Positions 36,792 through 45,679 of a stretch of 64,000 nucleotides of DNA are shown one piece after another (positions within the stretch are counted from its first letter, which is position 1; each line of letters opens with the position of its first letter). The DNA is from Paraburkholderia sp. LEh10 (GTDB lineage Bacteria; Pseudomonadota; Gammaproteobacteria; Burkholderiales; Burkholderiaceae). The stretch lies in NCBI RefSeq assembly GCF_017814945.1, contig NZ_JAGIPX010000001.1, forward strand, positions 292,202 through 356,201, in the 5' to 3' direction. Below the pieces are notes generated by a model, which saw nothing but the letters and a program-made list of their open reading frames with translations, did not search any database and was not told the origin of the DNA. The position numbers and the translations under genes were made by a program.

Positions 36792-37081
36792 ATGTACGAC
36801 ATCGAATCAATGAAACGAGATGGCCTGGTTTTTGATGTGCCGGAGGCATTTTCGACGCGGGCGACGATTGCAGGTATGGAAGCCTACAACGCGCTGTGCG
36901 CAGAAGCAGAAAAAGACTACGAAGGATTCTGGGCGCGCCTCGCCCGGGAGAACCTTTTGTGGTCAAGACCAAGATCATGCGGCGACTGCTACGCTCGCTG
37001 GCTAAAGGCGAAGCAATCACCCAGGATGTCTCGACTCTGGAAAATCCCGCTATTCTGGGGCAACTGGGTGAGGCGTTCTAG
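36792..37081 (+). pseudogene. Acetyl-CoA synthetase (acs) remnant with the middle deleted
   Basis: An intact start (AGGAGG, ATG 36792) reads [20 protein letters not shown] and [20 protein letters not shown], the N-terminus of acetyl-CoA synthetase, for about 57 codons up to ARENLLW. The sequence then jumps, in a different frame, to [20 protein letters not shown] and [15 protein letters not shown] with a stop at 37081. That is the C-terminus of the same enzyme, including the region of the regulatory acetylation Lys (usually SGKIMRR; here TKIMRR, so the Gly-Lys context is damaged). Over 500 residues are missing, so it cannot make an active enzyme. Confidence 0.88.
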
Positions 37082-37282
37082 CGTCGACGTATACTGAGGG
37101 ATCGTATCTGCGCCCTCGCGTTCGCGTGCGATCAACGAGTCACCATGGCAATCCCCCGCCTTTTCCCGGCGAAGCCGAATGAGCGAAGATCGCCGTCTGG
37201 CCACGGAAGGATGCGGGGCAACGCTATTGTTACCCGTTAGCGCGAATCGATCATCCCAATTCCGACACATCCAGAGCCAGAG

Positions 37283-38197
37283 ATGCGCGACCGAATCGAC
37301 GACGAGATCACTTTTCGCAAGCTTGAAGTCCTGCTCGCGTTCATGGAGACGGGCAACCTGTCAAAGGCCGCCGAGGCCCTGGACGTCAGCACGGTCAGTG
37401 TGCACCGGGCGCTGCACTCGCTCGAACAGGGCGTGCGCTGTGCGCTGTTCCGGCATGAGGGCCGCAATCTGAAGTCGACGGAAGCCGCGCAAATGCTTGC
37501 CGACGTCGCTGAAGAAGTGCTCACGCTGATGTCCGACGGCATTCGCGCGACGCGCGAGGCCGCGGGTTATTCGTCCGACCGCCTGAAAATCGGCTCGCTG
37601 TACTCGCTGACGATCAAGACCGTGCCGGGCATCATCATCGACCTGAAGGTGCGTCGTCCAACCCTTCAGGTCGAACTGGTGCTCGGGTCGAATGCCGAGT
37701 TGCTCGACAAGCTGAAGCAGGGTGCAGTCGATGCGGCGTTAATGGCCGTCCCCGAGGGCGAATCCGAAGTCGACTCGTTGCCGCTCTTCGAAGACGACAT
37801 CTTTTTCGCGGCACCCGCAAACTCGCGCTTTGCAAATCAGGAGGCCGTCGACCTGAGGGATTGCCGCGACGAGACATTCGTTTCGCTCGGCGAGGGGTTC
37901 GTCACGTATCACGGCTTCCTGGACGCGTTTCGCGTGGCGGACTTCACGCCGAACGTGACGATGAAGGTCGGCGATATCTTCTCGCTGATGAATCTGGTGA
38001 GCGGCGGGGTCGGCTATACGCTGTTGCCGGGCCGCGTGCGCGGCGTGTTCGGCGACAAGGTGCAATTCATTCCGCTCAAGCCGCAATACCTGATGCGTCA
38101 GACGATCGGCGTCAGCTATCTGCGCGCACGTGAACGCGATCCGAATCTGCTTGCGCTGATGGCGGTTTGCCGTCTGCGAACCCGCCACGCCGACTGA
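37283..38197 (+). CDS. mdcR: LysR family regulator of malonate utilisation
   Basis: 304 residues. Helix-turn-helix at about 12-60: TFRKLEVLLAFMETGNLSKA and ALDVSTVSVHRALHSLEQG. The ligand domain has LKIGSLYSLTIKTVPGIIID and ends with FIPLKPQYLMRQTIGVSYLR, matching MdcR proteins. It is convergent with the end of the mdc operon, sharing a hairpin terminator. By family knowledge it activates mdc transcription with malonate. It probably binds upstream of mdcA at about 45.7-45.9 kb. Confidence 0.87.
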   Translation: MRDRIDDEITFRKLEVLLAFMETGNLSKAAEALDVSTVSVHRALHSLEQGVRCALFRHEGRNLKSTEAAQMLADVAEEVLTLMSDGIRATREAAGYSSDRLKIGSLYSLTIKTVPGIIIDLKVRRPTLQVELVLGSNAELLDKLKQGAVDAALMAVPEGESEVDSLPLFEDDIFFAAPANSRFANQEAVDLRDCRDETFVSLGEGFVTYHGFLDAFRVADFTPNVTMKVGDIFSLMNLVSGGVGYTLLPGRVRGVFGDKVQFIPLKPQYLMRQTIGVSYLRARERDPNLLALMAVCRLRTRHAD

Positions 38198-38211
38198 AGC
38201 CCAGTCGGCGT
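38187..38211. terminator. Bidirectional hairpin between mdcR and mdcH
   Basis: ACGCCGACTG (38187-38196) pairs perfectly with CAGTCGGCGT (38202-38211) over a five-base loop. It includes the mdcR stop codon and lies 8 bp from the mdcH stop on the other strand. Its position between convergent ends suits a shared terminator, although neither side has a strong T-run. Confidence 0.65.
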
Positions 38212-38218
38212 TCAGCCG

Positions 38219-39151
38219 TCATGCGTGCGAGCGTTCGCGCTCGATCAGCATACGAAGATCCGGCAATGCGGTTTCGCTGCTGCTGACCGCGACGCCTTGA
38301 TCGAAGGCTGCGCGAGTCATGCGGGTCAATACGCTGCCGCACGGCATCTCGATCGCGAGGCGGGCGCCGCGCTCCCAAGCGAGCCGCATCGTGTCGAACC
38401 AGCGGACCTGCTGCGCCATGTTGCCGGCGAGATCGGTCGAGATGCGTGGACCGTCGAACAGCGGCCGCGCAGCGCTGCTGCTCAGATACACCGCGCGAGG
38501 CGCATGCACGGTGACCTGCGCGAATGCTTCGGCGAGTGCGGCGGCTGGCTCATCGAGCAACGCGCAATGAGATGGCACGGCGACGTCGAGCCGCTCGCAG
38601 CGTTGCGCGCCGTGTTCCAGTGCAAGCGCAGCGAGCTCATGCATCGCAGTGTCGCTGCCGGCAACCACCATCTGTGTCTCGGCATTGAGGTTGGCCAGAA
38701 AGACGGGCGTGGCCGCGCGGTTGACCCGCGCGATCAAAGCTTCGAGCGGTCGCTGTCTGAGGCCGACGATCGCCGTCATCCCATAGCCGCGCGGGTACGC
38801 ACGTTCCATCAACTGGCCGCGCAGTGCAACCAGCCTGACGGCATCCGCATAGCGCAGCGCGCCGGCTGTCACCGCCGCCGGGTAGGCGCCGATCGAAAGA
38901 CCCGCGACGATGTCAGGCTCGCAGCCGCACGCTTTGAGCACCCGGGCCTGCGCGACGCCCGCCATCAACAGGCAGAGCTGAACGGCGATGGTCGAGCGCA
39001 GTGAAGCGGCGTCATCGAGCGAGCGGACATCGTAGCCGAGCGTATCACTGGCCTCTTCGAGTGCGCGGGACGTTTCGATGTGATCCGGCAGCGCATCGAG
39101 CATGTCGCTCTTTTGCGAGCCCTGGCCGGGGAAGGTGAACAGGATACTCAT
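38219..39151 (-). CDS. mdcH: Malonate decarboxylase malonyl-CoA acyltransferase subunit
   Basis: 310 residues of the FabD-like acyltransferase fold. FPGQGSQ lies at the N-terminus, and AGLSIGAYPAAVTAG carries the nucleophile Ser in a GxSxG motif. MdcH loads malonyl groups from malonyl-CoA onto the dedicated acyl carrier protein to start the enzyme. The start ATG overlaps the mdcG stop by four bases. It is the last gene of the mdc operon. Confidence 0.9.
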   Translation of the reverse strand: MSILFTFPGQGSQKSDMLDALPDHIETSRALEEASDTLGYDVRSLDDAASLRSTIAVQLCLLMAGVAQARVLKACGCEPDIVAGLSIGAYPAAVTAGALRYADAVRLVALRGQLMERAYPRGYGMTAIVGLRQRPLEALIARVNRAATPVFLANLNAETQMVVAGSDTAMHELAALALEHGAQRCERLDVAVPSHCALLDEPAAALAEAFAQVTVHAPRAVYLSSSAARPLFDGPRISTDLAGNMAQQVRWFDTMRLAWERGARLAIEMPCGSVLTRMTRAAFDQGVAVSSSETALPDLRMLIERERSHA

Positions 39152-39825
39152 GACGTTCGCGATGGAGACGGGGCGTGACGGACCCACGGGTTAGCGGCGA
39201 GCATGGGCCCCTGACCCGTTTTCAACAGCACGCGGTCCGCGAGCCCTGCCCAATCAGCGAGCGCAAAGCCGGCATCACCCGTATCGACCTGTATGTCGAC
39301 GCGTGTGCCAGCAGCCTGAACAACAGAAAGAATCGAGCGCGCATGGTCGCGAGACAACGGCTTTGCGGCGCACAGAAGCAGATCGAGGTCGCTGTCCGAT
39401 CGCAGTGTGTTGATGCCGCTTGCTAACGCGAAGCCGACGCTGCCGGTGATGCCCCACGTCAGCTGCAAGCGGTCGAGTTCAGGCGCAACGCGGTTCAGCG
39501 CCCTCACGCAGGGAAGTTGCGCGAAGCCTGCATGACGGCGCCAGGCCCGTGCTTGCGCAAGCGATTCCGGTGTGACACGGCGCCGGACGCGCTCGCGCGG
39601 CACATACCCGGCGAAGCGCTCGCTGCGATCACTTCCGCGCAAACCGACAGGCACCATCCCATCGTCGACAACCGTTTCGCGACGCACCACAACCGGGGCA
39701 AGAGTCAGCCATGTGCGCGTGGCCCAGGCAGGAACCGGCGAAGTCGATCGAAGGTCGTGCCCGTCACCGATCCACAGCAGATCGTGCGGGCGGAACGTTG
39801 CGTAAGTGGCTCGAGCGGGGCGCAT
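39148..39825 (-). CDS. mdcG: Phosphoribosyl-dephospho-CoA transferase (malonate decarboxylase holo-ACP synthase)
   Basis: 225 residues. FRPHDLLWI at the N-terminus is the family mark. GSVGFALASG and SDSDLDLLL form the nucleotidyltransferase site with the metal-binding Asp residues. It attaches the 2'-(5''-phosphoribosyl)-3'-dephospho-CoA group to Ser of MdcC, using the product of MdcB. Start ATG 39825 has AAGGAAAA upstream; the longer open frame continues antisense-like into madM. It is 23 bp behind madM and overlaps mdcH. Confidence 0.9.
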   Translation of the reverse strand: MRPARATYATFRPHDLLWIGDGHDLRSTSPVPAWATRTWLTLAPVVVRRETVVDDGMVPVGLRGSDRSERFAGYVPRERVRRRVTPESLAQARAWRRHAGFAQLPCVRALNRVAPELDRLQLTWGITGSVGFALASGINTLRSDSDLDLLLCAAKPLSRDHARSILSVVQAAGTRVDIQVDTGDAGFALADWAGLADRVLLKTGQGPMLAANPWVRHAPSPSRTS

Positions 39826-39848
39826 GCCGATTTTCCTTGAAGCTGCGC

Positions 39849-40616
39849 TCACGCGTTCATCAGCGCTCTCGTCGCAAAGAACAGTACCGACGGTCCGAGC
39901 AGGCAGCCGACGCCCGTATGGAACGTCGCGATCAACGCGCCATACGGCACGAGCCGCCGATCGGTGGCGGCCAGCCCCGCGCTGACGCCGCTGACGGTGC
40001 CAGCGAGGCCGCCGAAGATCATCGCCGAGCGGGGCGTCTTCAGCCCCATGAAGCCAGCCGCGATCGGCGTGCCGATCATGACGATGATCGCCTTGATCAG
40101 GCCCGTTGCGATGCTGAGCGCGATCACGTCCGAACTTGCGCCGATTGCCGCGCCCGTCACCGGCCCGACGATGTAAGTGACGGCGCCTGCACCGATGGTC
40201 GTCATGCTGACGGCGTCGGTATAGCCGAATGCATGCGCGATGCTCGCGCCGACGATGAACGGCAACAGCGTGCCGAGCAGCAGCGACACCGCGCCGATGA
40301 GCCCGGCCTTGCGCGCCTCGTTCGCCTGCACTTCGAATGCGGTGGCGACAATGGCGAAATCGCGCAGCATCGCACCGCCCATCAGGCCGACACCCGTGAA
40401 GAGCGGCAAATCGGCGAGCCCTTTTTGTCCGCCCGTGAAGAGGCCGCCGAGCCAGGCGAGTGCGAGGCCGATCACGATCGCGATTGCCGAGCCGTGCACG
40501 CGTCCGCGCGTCAGCGTGCGCGAAATCAATGACGACACCCACATGATCAACCCGACCAGCGCGAACGACGTAACCAGACCGTTCTGAACAAACACTTTCT
40601 CAAGCATGTGCAACAT
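39849..40616 (-). CDS. madM: Malonate transporter subunit MadM
   Basis: 255 residues with about seven to eight helices. MWVSSLISRTLTRGRVHGSA and FGGLAGTVSGVSAGLAATD are typical MadM segments. With MadL it forms a sodium- or proton-coupled malonate importer in the inner membrane, in place of the single-protein MdcF seen in other mdc operons. Start ATG 40616 has CCAGGAG upstream. It lies 14 bp behind madL. Confidence 0.9.
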   Translation of the reverse strand: MLHMLEKVFVQNGLVTSFALVGLIMWVSSLISRTLTRGRVHGSAIAIVIGLALAWLGGLFTGGQKGLADLPLFTGVGLMGGAMLRDFAIVATAFEVQANEARKAGLIGAVSLLLGTLLPFIVGASIAHAFGYTDAVSMTTIGAGAVTYIVGPVTGAAIGASSDVIALSIATGLIKAIIVMIGTPIAAGFMGLKTPRSAMIFGGLAGTVSGVSAGLAATDRRLVPYGALIATFHTGVGCLLGPSVLFFATRALMNA

Positions 40617-40630
40617 GACGGACTCCTGGT

Positions 40631-41026
40631 TCAGATTTCTTCGAGGTGCGGCGCGCTCACGAGCGAAGTGCTGTCGCGACCGGTACGGGAAAGAACGGCA
40701 ATGCAGCATGCGCAGACGGCCGCCGCTCCTAGGGCCGAAAGCAGTGCGGCCGGGCCGCCCTTGATCGCCGCGACGACGTTCTGGTTCGCAGCCATTGCGA
40801 CGACCACGGGGATGTACATCGCGCCCCAGAAGCCGACGCCCGCTTCCGTTTCTTTCGGCAGCAACCCTTTCCCATGCAGATAGAGGCGCAGAAAGATCAG
40901 CAGCAGCATGGCGATGCCGACGCCGCCGACATTCGTCTTGACGCCGATCGCGACCCCAAGCAGATCGCCCAGAAAAAGTCCGGCCAGATGGCAGAACGCG
41001 AGCAATGCGGTACCGTAGATGATCAT
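40631..41026 (-). CDS. madL: Malonate transporter subunit MadL
   Basis: 131 residues with four helices. MIIYGTALLAFCHLAGLFLG and VAIGVKTNVGGVGIAMLLL are the MadL N-terminus and helix 2. The start was taken at ATG 41026 on this family N-terminus. A 97-bp gap separates it from mdcE, the longest gap in the operon, so a secondary promoter is possible. It works together with MadM. Confidence 0.9.
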   Translation of the reverse strand: MIIYGTALLAFCHLAGLFLGDLLGVAIGVKTNVGGVGIAMLLLIFLRLYLHGKGLLPKETEAGVGFWGAMYIPVVVAMAANQNVVAAIKGGPAALLSALGAAAVCACCIAVLSRTGRDSTSLVSAPHLEEI

Positions 41027-41123
41027 GTGTTGTCTCCGATGATTGATTTGTGGACCTCTGATGGGTCGTTGCAGGCTCGGGAAGGTGCCCGACGTGGCCT
41101 CTGGTGCCACATCGGAGCCGAGG

Positions 41124-41951
41124 TCATGGCTGGTTCAGCGGCCATTGCTCGCGCAACTTCTGCCGTACCGTCACGGATGCCGCACGGTGGGGGCTTGCAA
41201 GCCGCCCGGCGAGGCCGTGCGACGGGTCGGCGCGAATGTCGGCAAGCGCATCGTGCAGGGCCTTTTCGATCGTTGTCTGGTCGGCGCCGCTGGGTGCCTC
41301 CGCGTTGCTCACGTGAACGAGCTTCCACAGCAGCCCGAGCGACGCGTAGTTGTCGATGTCGTAGGCCATCGGCGGCACCTTCGCGGCAAACGCTTCGAGG
41401 TCGGCCACCGTGCGCAGCGTGATGCGCGCGGCGGATTCCTTACCCATCGCATGCACCATGACCTGTGCATCGGCAAGCGCGATCAAACGGTTCGCCTGAT
41501 AGCCATGCGCGAGAAACGCGCCTGACACCGCACGCCCGACGATCAGCCCGATCACGGGATGACCGGCCAGACGCGCACTTGCGTATGCATCGGCCGCGCC
41601 TGCCAGCGCCTGATGAATGCCGTAGGCTTCCTCGCGCCGCCCATACGCCTGGCTCGCGACATCGATGATCGCAACGATCGGGCGCTTCTCTTCGCGTGCC
41701 GCATCGGCGTCGATCACCTCGCGCACCGCGCGCGCCAGTTCCCATCCTTCGATCAACCCGACCTCGCCGCCGCGTACGCGCGGGAACGGATGGTCGGGCG
41801 TGGGCACCACCGCGATATAGCGGGCCGGGTGTTCACCGAGCCGCGCATCGACCACCCGTACCGAGGGCGGAAAGCCATGCTGCAACGGTGCGCTGTAGGT
41901 GAGCGCGTCGAGCCAGACGGCGCCCCGTGCGGAAAGCTGTTGTGTGCTCAT
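41124..41951 (-). CDS. mdcE: Malonate decarboxylase gamma subunit
   Basis: 275 residues of the carboxyltransferase fold. PIVAIIDVASQAYGRREEAY and LIVGRAVSGAFLAHGYQANR are conserved. With MdcD it decarboxylates malonyl-S-ACP to acetyl-S-ACP in the biotin-independent enzyme. The start overlaps the mdcD stop by one base (TGATG), implying coupled synthesis in equal amounts. Confidence 0.92.
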   Translation of the reverse strand: MSTQQLSARGAVWLDALTYSAPLQHGFPPSVRVVDARLGEHPARYIAVVPTPDHPFPRVRGGEVGLIEGWELARAVREVIDADAAREEKRPIVAIIDVASQAYGRREEAYGIHQALAGAADAYASARLAGHPVIGLIVGRAVSGAFLAHGYQANRLIALADAQVMVHAMGKESAARITLRTVADLEAFAAKVPPMAYDIDNYASLGLLWKLVHVSNAEAPSGADQTTIEKALHDALADIRADPSHGLAGRLASPHRAASVTVRQKLREQWPLNQP

Positions 41952-42799
41952 CACTGAAACCCCTTGCCGTAGATTGCGGCCACTTGTTCCGGTGTTGCCT
42001 GCACGCCCGGATCGATTTCGGAAAGCCGCTGCAGAAAGCCCGCGACCCGTTCGCTGCGACACACGGGCGGCCGTCCCGTGCGAAACAGCTCGATGACGGC
42101 CGCGCGGATCGCATCGGTATCGTCGGCAGCGTAGACGTCGACGAGGCCGGTGCGATGACGCTGCTCGCAGCCGGTGAAGCTCCAGATCATCGGGCGGTCG
42201 CGGGAGTCGAACTCCGCGATGCCGGCCTCCTGTTCGATGACGGCCGGTCCGTTGAGCCCGAGACGTGCTTCGCGCGTGCCGATCAGATAGCTGCAGAGTC
42301 CCGCCGAGATCGACATGCCGCCGTAGCAGCCGATTGGACCGGCCGTGATCCCGATCACTGGTTGATAGCGCCGCAAGTCGACGATCGCGGCGTGAATCTC
42401 CGCGATGCCGGCGAGCCCGAGGTTCGCCTCCTGCAGGCGCACGCCACCCGTCTCGAACAGAATCACCGCGCGTGTGGGGATGCCGTTGCGGTTGTCCTCG
42501 GCGGCAAGTTCGAGGCTGCCCGCGATCTTCGCTGCCGACACCTCGCCCATGCTGCCGCCCTGGTAGCCGCCGTCGATGGCGAGCACGACAGCGGGCTGGC
42601 CGTCGATCAGTCCTTTGGCGACCACGGTGCCGTCGTCAGCCTGCGTGACGATTCCTTGCCGCGCGAGCCATGGTGAACGTACGCGTTCGAACGGATCGAG
42701 CAGTTCATTGCAGCTGCCCGCATCGAGCAGTCTCTTTGCGCGGCTGCGCGCGTCGAGCTCGATGAAGCTCCGACGCTCGAGCAGTTCCTGTGTATCCAT
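41951..42799 (-). CDS. mdcD: Malonate decarboxylase beta subunit
   Basis: 282 residues. ELLERRSFIELDARSRAKRL opens the protein, and GGYQGGSMGEVSAAKIAGSL and ETGGVRLQEANLGL form the acyl-CoA carboxyltransferase core. GPIGCYGGMSISAGL supplies an oxyanion region. It pairs with MdcE as the decarboxylating unit. It lies 5 bp behind mdcC. Confidence 0.92.
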   Translation of the reverse strand: MDTQELLERRSFIELDARSRAKRLLDAGSCNELLDPFERVRSPWLARQGIVTQADDGTVVAKGLIDGQPAVVLAIDGGYQGGSMGEVSAAKIAGSLELAAEDNRNGIPTRAVILFETGGVRLQEANLGLAGIAEIHAAIVDLRRYQPVIGITAGPIGCYGGMSISAGLCSYLIGTREARLGLNGPAVIEQEAGIAEFDSRDRPMIWSFTGCEQRHRTGLVDVYAADDTDAIRAAVIELFRTGRPPVCRSERVAGFLQRLSEIDPGVQATPEQVAAIYGKGFQ

Positions 42800-42804
42800 G
42801 ATCG

Positions 42805-43113
42805 TTATGCTCCGCCCGTTGATTGCAGTTGTTCCAGCACCTGGCCGATGCGCATTTGCACGACACCGGGCGTCGCGCCGGAATCGTTGATTTCGAGCCG
42901 TGCGGCGGGCAGTGAGCCGTCGCCGAAGATGCGCTCCAGCACGGCTTCCCAGATACGGCTCTTGCCGTCGACGGTCGTCGTGATGTTGACGACCGTGCGT
43001 TGCGCGTTGTTGGCTTCGAGCAGGACTTCGAGGTCACCCGACGCGACCACGCCGGCAATTGCGCGGCGTGGCGCGGGCTGTCCCGCCGGGAACTCAAAAA
43101 CGAGGGTTTCCAT
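42805..43113 (-). CDS. mdcC: Malonate decarboxylase acyl carrier protein (delta subunit)
   Basis: 102 residues, the usual size. The conserved VVASGDLEVLLE places the prosthetic-group Ser at position 25, the same residue number reported in Klebsiella MdcC. The group is a phosphoribosyl-dephospho-CoA rather than phosphopantetheine. AGGAAAG precedes ATG 43113. It lies 8 bp behind mdcB. Confidence 0.92.
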   Translation of the reverse strand: METLVFEFPAGQPAPRRAIAGVVASGDLEVLLEANNAQRTVVNITTTVDGKSRIWEAVLERIFGDGSLPAARLEINDSGATPGVVQMRIGQVLEQLQSTGGA

Positions 43114-43121
43114 GAACTTTC

Positions 43122-44027
43122 CTATGCGTTTGCCGCGTTGAGCGTCGTAGTGGCGGCGTTGACTTGAAGCCGGTCGAGGAACAGGGCTGCGGCGAGCAGA
43201 TCGGCGGCGCCGCCGGGCGACACATGCAGTTCGACGAGACGCCGATCCAGCGCCTTCAGATCACGACGGCCAGCCAGCGCAGCGGCGCCGCCATGCGCGA
43301 GCACGCGCTGCGCGCCGCTCTGCATCTGCGCGAGCGCGCTGAGGCCGCCGCGTGCGAGCACGCAGGTGTCGTCGAGGCTTGCCATCACAGCGAGCAGCGC
43401 GTTCAATCGTGCGGCTGTCTCGCTGTCGCCGCGTTGGCGCGAACGGAGGAGTTCCGGCAACGCAATCTGCACGACGTGCGGGAAGTCGGCCTGAGCCTGT
43501 CCGCGGGCGCCGCCGACGTTGTATTCGACGCATGCCTGCTCGCCCTTGTGGCCCGTTTGCAGCGGCGCGCGCGGGTCTGCAATGCGCGCGATCTCGCCAG
43601 CGCGCGCGGCGATCGCATCGGCGGCAAGGTCGTCTGGATTGCGGGCGGCTGCCGTCACCAACAATCCGAGCGCCCAGATCGCTCCGCGATGCGTGTTGAC
43701 GCCATGCGTCGCCTCCATCATCCGTGCTTCGCCGTCGCGGCCGATGGCGCCGATGCGCTCACGCAATTCAGGCAGCGGCCGCGTTTCGATGCCCGCCCGA
43801 GCCAGTTCGACGAAGGTCGGCTGCAGCGCCAACGCCGATTTGCACATGAGCTGCCAGTCGAGGTCGTGATGCGCGCCCTGACTGCGGATATCGACGAGTC
43901 CGGGTTTCGGCGCAAGCGTCACTTCGTCGATCAGCGCGCCGACCACCTGCGCGCCGAAATGCCCGGCAAAGTCGGCTGTAGCGCGTTGCAGCGGCGCATG
44001 GATTATTGCGAGGTTCTCGCGCATCAC
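43122..44027 (-). CDS. mdcB: Triphosphoribosyl-dephospho-CoA synthase
   Basis: 301 residues of the CitG/MdcB family. LIDEVTLAPKPGLVDIRSQG and ATHGVNTHRGAIWALGLLV are signature segments, followed by DTCVLARGGL. It makes the prosthetic-group precursor from ATP and dephospho-CoA. It overlaps the mdcA stop by four bases. Confidence 0.92.
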   Translation of the reverse strand: MMRENLAIIHAPLQRATADFAGHFGAQVVGALIDEVTLAPKPGLVDIRSQGAHHDLDWQLMCKSALALQPTFVELARAGIETRPLPELRERIGAIGRDGEARMMEATHGVNTHRGAIWALGLLVTAAARNPDDLAADAIAARAGEIARIADPRAPLQTGHKGEQACVEYNVGGARGQAQADFPHVVQIALPELLRSRQRGDSETAARLNALLAVMASLDDTCVLARGGLSALAQMQSGAQRVLAHGGAAALAGRRDLKALDRRLVELHVSPGGAADLLAAALFLDRLQVNAATTTLNAANA

Positions 44028-45679
44028 CAGCTCCGGTAGCGTGCGGGCGGCTCGTACAGTCCGTCTGACCAGTCGACGAGATCCGCAATGCTCTTCGCGG
44101 CAAGCAGCGAGCGGCTTGCTTCACCGCGGTGAACGCCGAGGTCCTCGGGCAGTGCGATCAGACCGTCGCGCCGCAGTACCGCGCGCTTCTCTGCGCTGCT
44201 CGAAAGGCCGATCGGCGTGACGCCCGCGACGGCTGCGATCATTGCCTTGCGTTGTTCGAGCGAATCCGCCTTGTACAGGTACGCAATGCCTTCCTCGGTC
44301 AGCACATGTGTGACGTCGTCGCCGTAGATCATCACCGGTGCGATCGGCATGCCCGATTCGCGCCCGACTTCCACCGCATCGATCGTCTCGACGATGGTCG
44401 GCTGGCCGCCCGCCTGAAACGTCTCCACCATTTGCACGACCAGCTTGCGGCCGCGCTCGAGCGGGCTGTCGGTTTGCAGCAGATCGAGCCAGGCAGGCGT
44501 CGCATGACGGCGGCCGTGCGGGTCGTGGCCCATGTTCGGCGCACCGCCGAAGCCGGCCAGTCGCCCATGCGTGACGGTCGATGAGTTGCCGGCTCCGTCC
44601 ATCTGCAGCGTCGAGCCGATGAACATGTCGATCGCGTACTGGCCAGCGAGTTGCGACATCGCGCGATTCGAACGCATCGAGCCATCACGCCCCGTGAAGA
44701 ACACATCGGGCCGCTGCGCGACATAGCCTTCCATCCCCAGTTCGCCGCCAAAGCAGTGCACACTATCGACCCAGCCGGTTTCGATTGCAGGGATCAGCGT
44801 CGGATGGGGGTTCAAGGTCCAGTGCCGGCAGATCTTGCCTTTGAGCCCGAGCTTGTCGCCGTAAGTGGGCAGAATCAGTTCGATCGCGGCAGTGTTGAAG
44901 CCGATGCCATGATTGAGCGATTGCACCTGATGCCGTTCATAGATACCGCGAATCGCCATCATCGCCATCAGGACATGAATGGGCGTGATCAGACGTGGAT
45001 CGCGCGTGAACAGCGGCTCGATAAAGAACGGCTTGTCCGACTGGACCACGAAGTCGATCCATGAACCGGGAATGTCCACACGCGGCAGGTCTTTCGGATC
45101 GTCGACGATCTCGTTGACCTGTGCGATCACGATGCCATCGCGAAACGCTGCCGCTTCAACGAGTGCGGGCGTATCTTCGGTGCTCGCGCCGGTATACAGA
45201 TTGCCGTCGCGATCGGCCTTGTAGCCGGCGACCAGCACGACGTTCGGCGTCAGATCGACATAGAGCCGGCCGTACAGTTCGACGTAGGTGTGGATGGCGC
45301 CGATTTCGAGAATGCCGTCCTGCAGGAACTGCGAAATGCGCAGGCTTTGTGCGCCGGCGAAGGCGAAGTCGAGTTTTCTTGCGATGCCTCGCTCGAACAG
45401 GTCCAGATGCTCGGCGCGGCTCACGCTCGGAATGATCAGTTGCAGGTCGTGAACGATTGCCGGGTCGACCTTGGCGAGTGAGCGTGACAGGAAGTCGGCC
45501 TGTTTCTGGTTGTTGCCCTCGACGACAACGCGATCTCCCGGCGCAATCAGGTTTTGCAGGACTTCGACGATGCGGTCGGTGGGTAACACCGCGCCGTCGG
45601 CGATCGATGCAACGCGCGCGAGGCGCCGTTGCTTTTCCGCCCGGCGGGTGGCCCACCGGGACTGGTTTGGACTGGACAT
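44024..45679 (-). CDS. mdcA: Malonate decarboxylase alpha subunit (acetyl-ACP:malonate ACP transferase)
   Basis: 551 residues with a family I CoA-transferase-like fold. RLARVASIADGAVLPTDRIV opens it, HGIGFNTAAIELILPTYGDK and ETGWVDSVHCFGGELGMEGY are highly conserved, and the C-terminus ends WSDGLYEPPARYRSW. MdcA swaps malonate for acetate on the carrier protein, which lets the cycle turn over. GAGAGAAC precedes the ATG. It is the first gene of the nine-gene operon mdcABCDE-madLM-mdcGH. Confidence 0.93.
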   Translation of the reverse strand: MSSPNQSRWATRRAEKQRRLARVASIADGAVLPTDRIVEVLQNLIAPGDRVVVEGNNQKQADFLSRSLAKVDPAIVHDLQLIIPSVSRAEHLDLFERGIARKLDFAFAGAQSLRISQFLQDGILEIGAIHTYVELYGRLYVDLTPNVVLVAGYKADRDGNLYTGASTEDTPALVEAAAFRDGIVIAQVNEIVDDPKDLPRVDIPGSWIDFVVQSDKPFFIEPLFTRDPRLITPIHVLMAMMAIRGIYERHQVQSLNHGIGFNTAAIELILPTYGDKLGLKGKICRHWTLNPHPTLIPAIETGWVDSVHCFGGELGMEGYVAQRPDVFFTGRDGSMRSNRAMSQLAGQYAIDMFIGSTLQMDGAGNSSTVTHGRLAGFGGAPNMGHDPHGRRHATPAWLDLLQTDSPLERGRKLVVQMVETFQAGGQPTIVETIDAVEVGRESGMPIAPVMIYGDDVTHVLTEEGIAYLYKADSLEQRKAMIAAVAGVTPIGLSSSAEKRAVLRRDGLIALPEDLGVHRGEASRSLLAAKSIADLVDWSDGLYEPPARYRSW

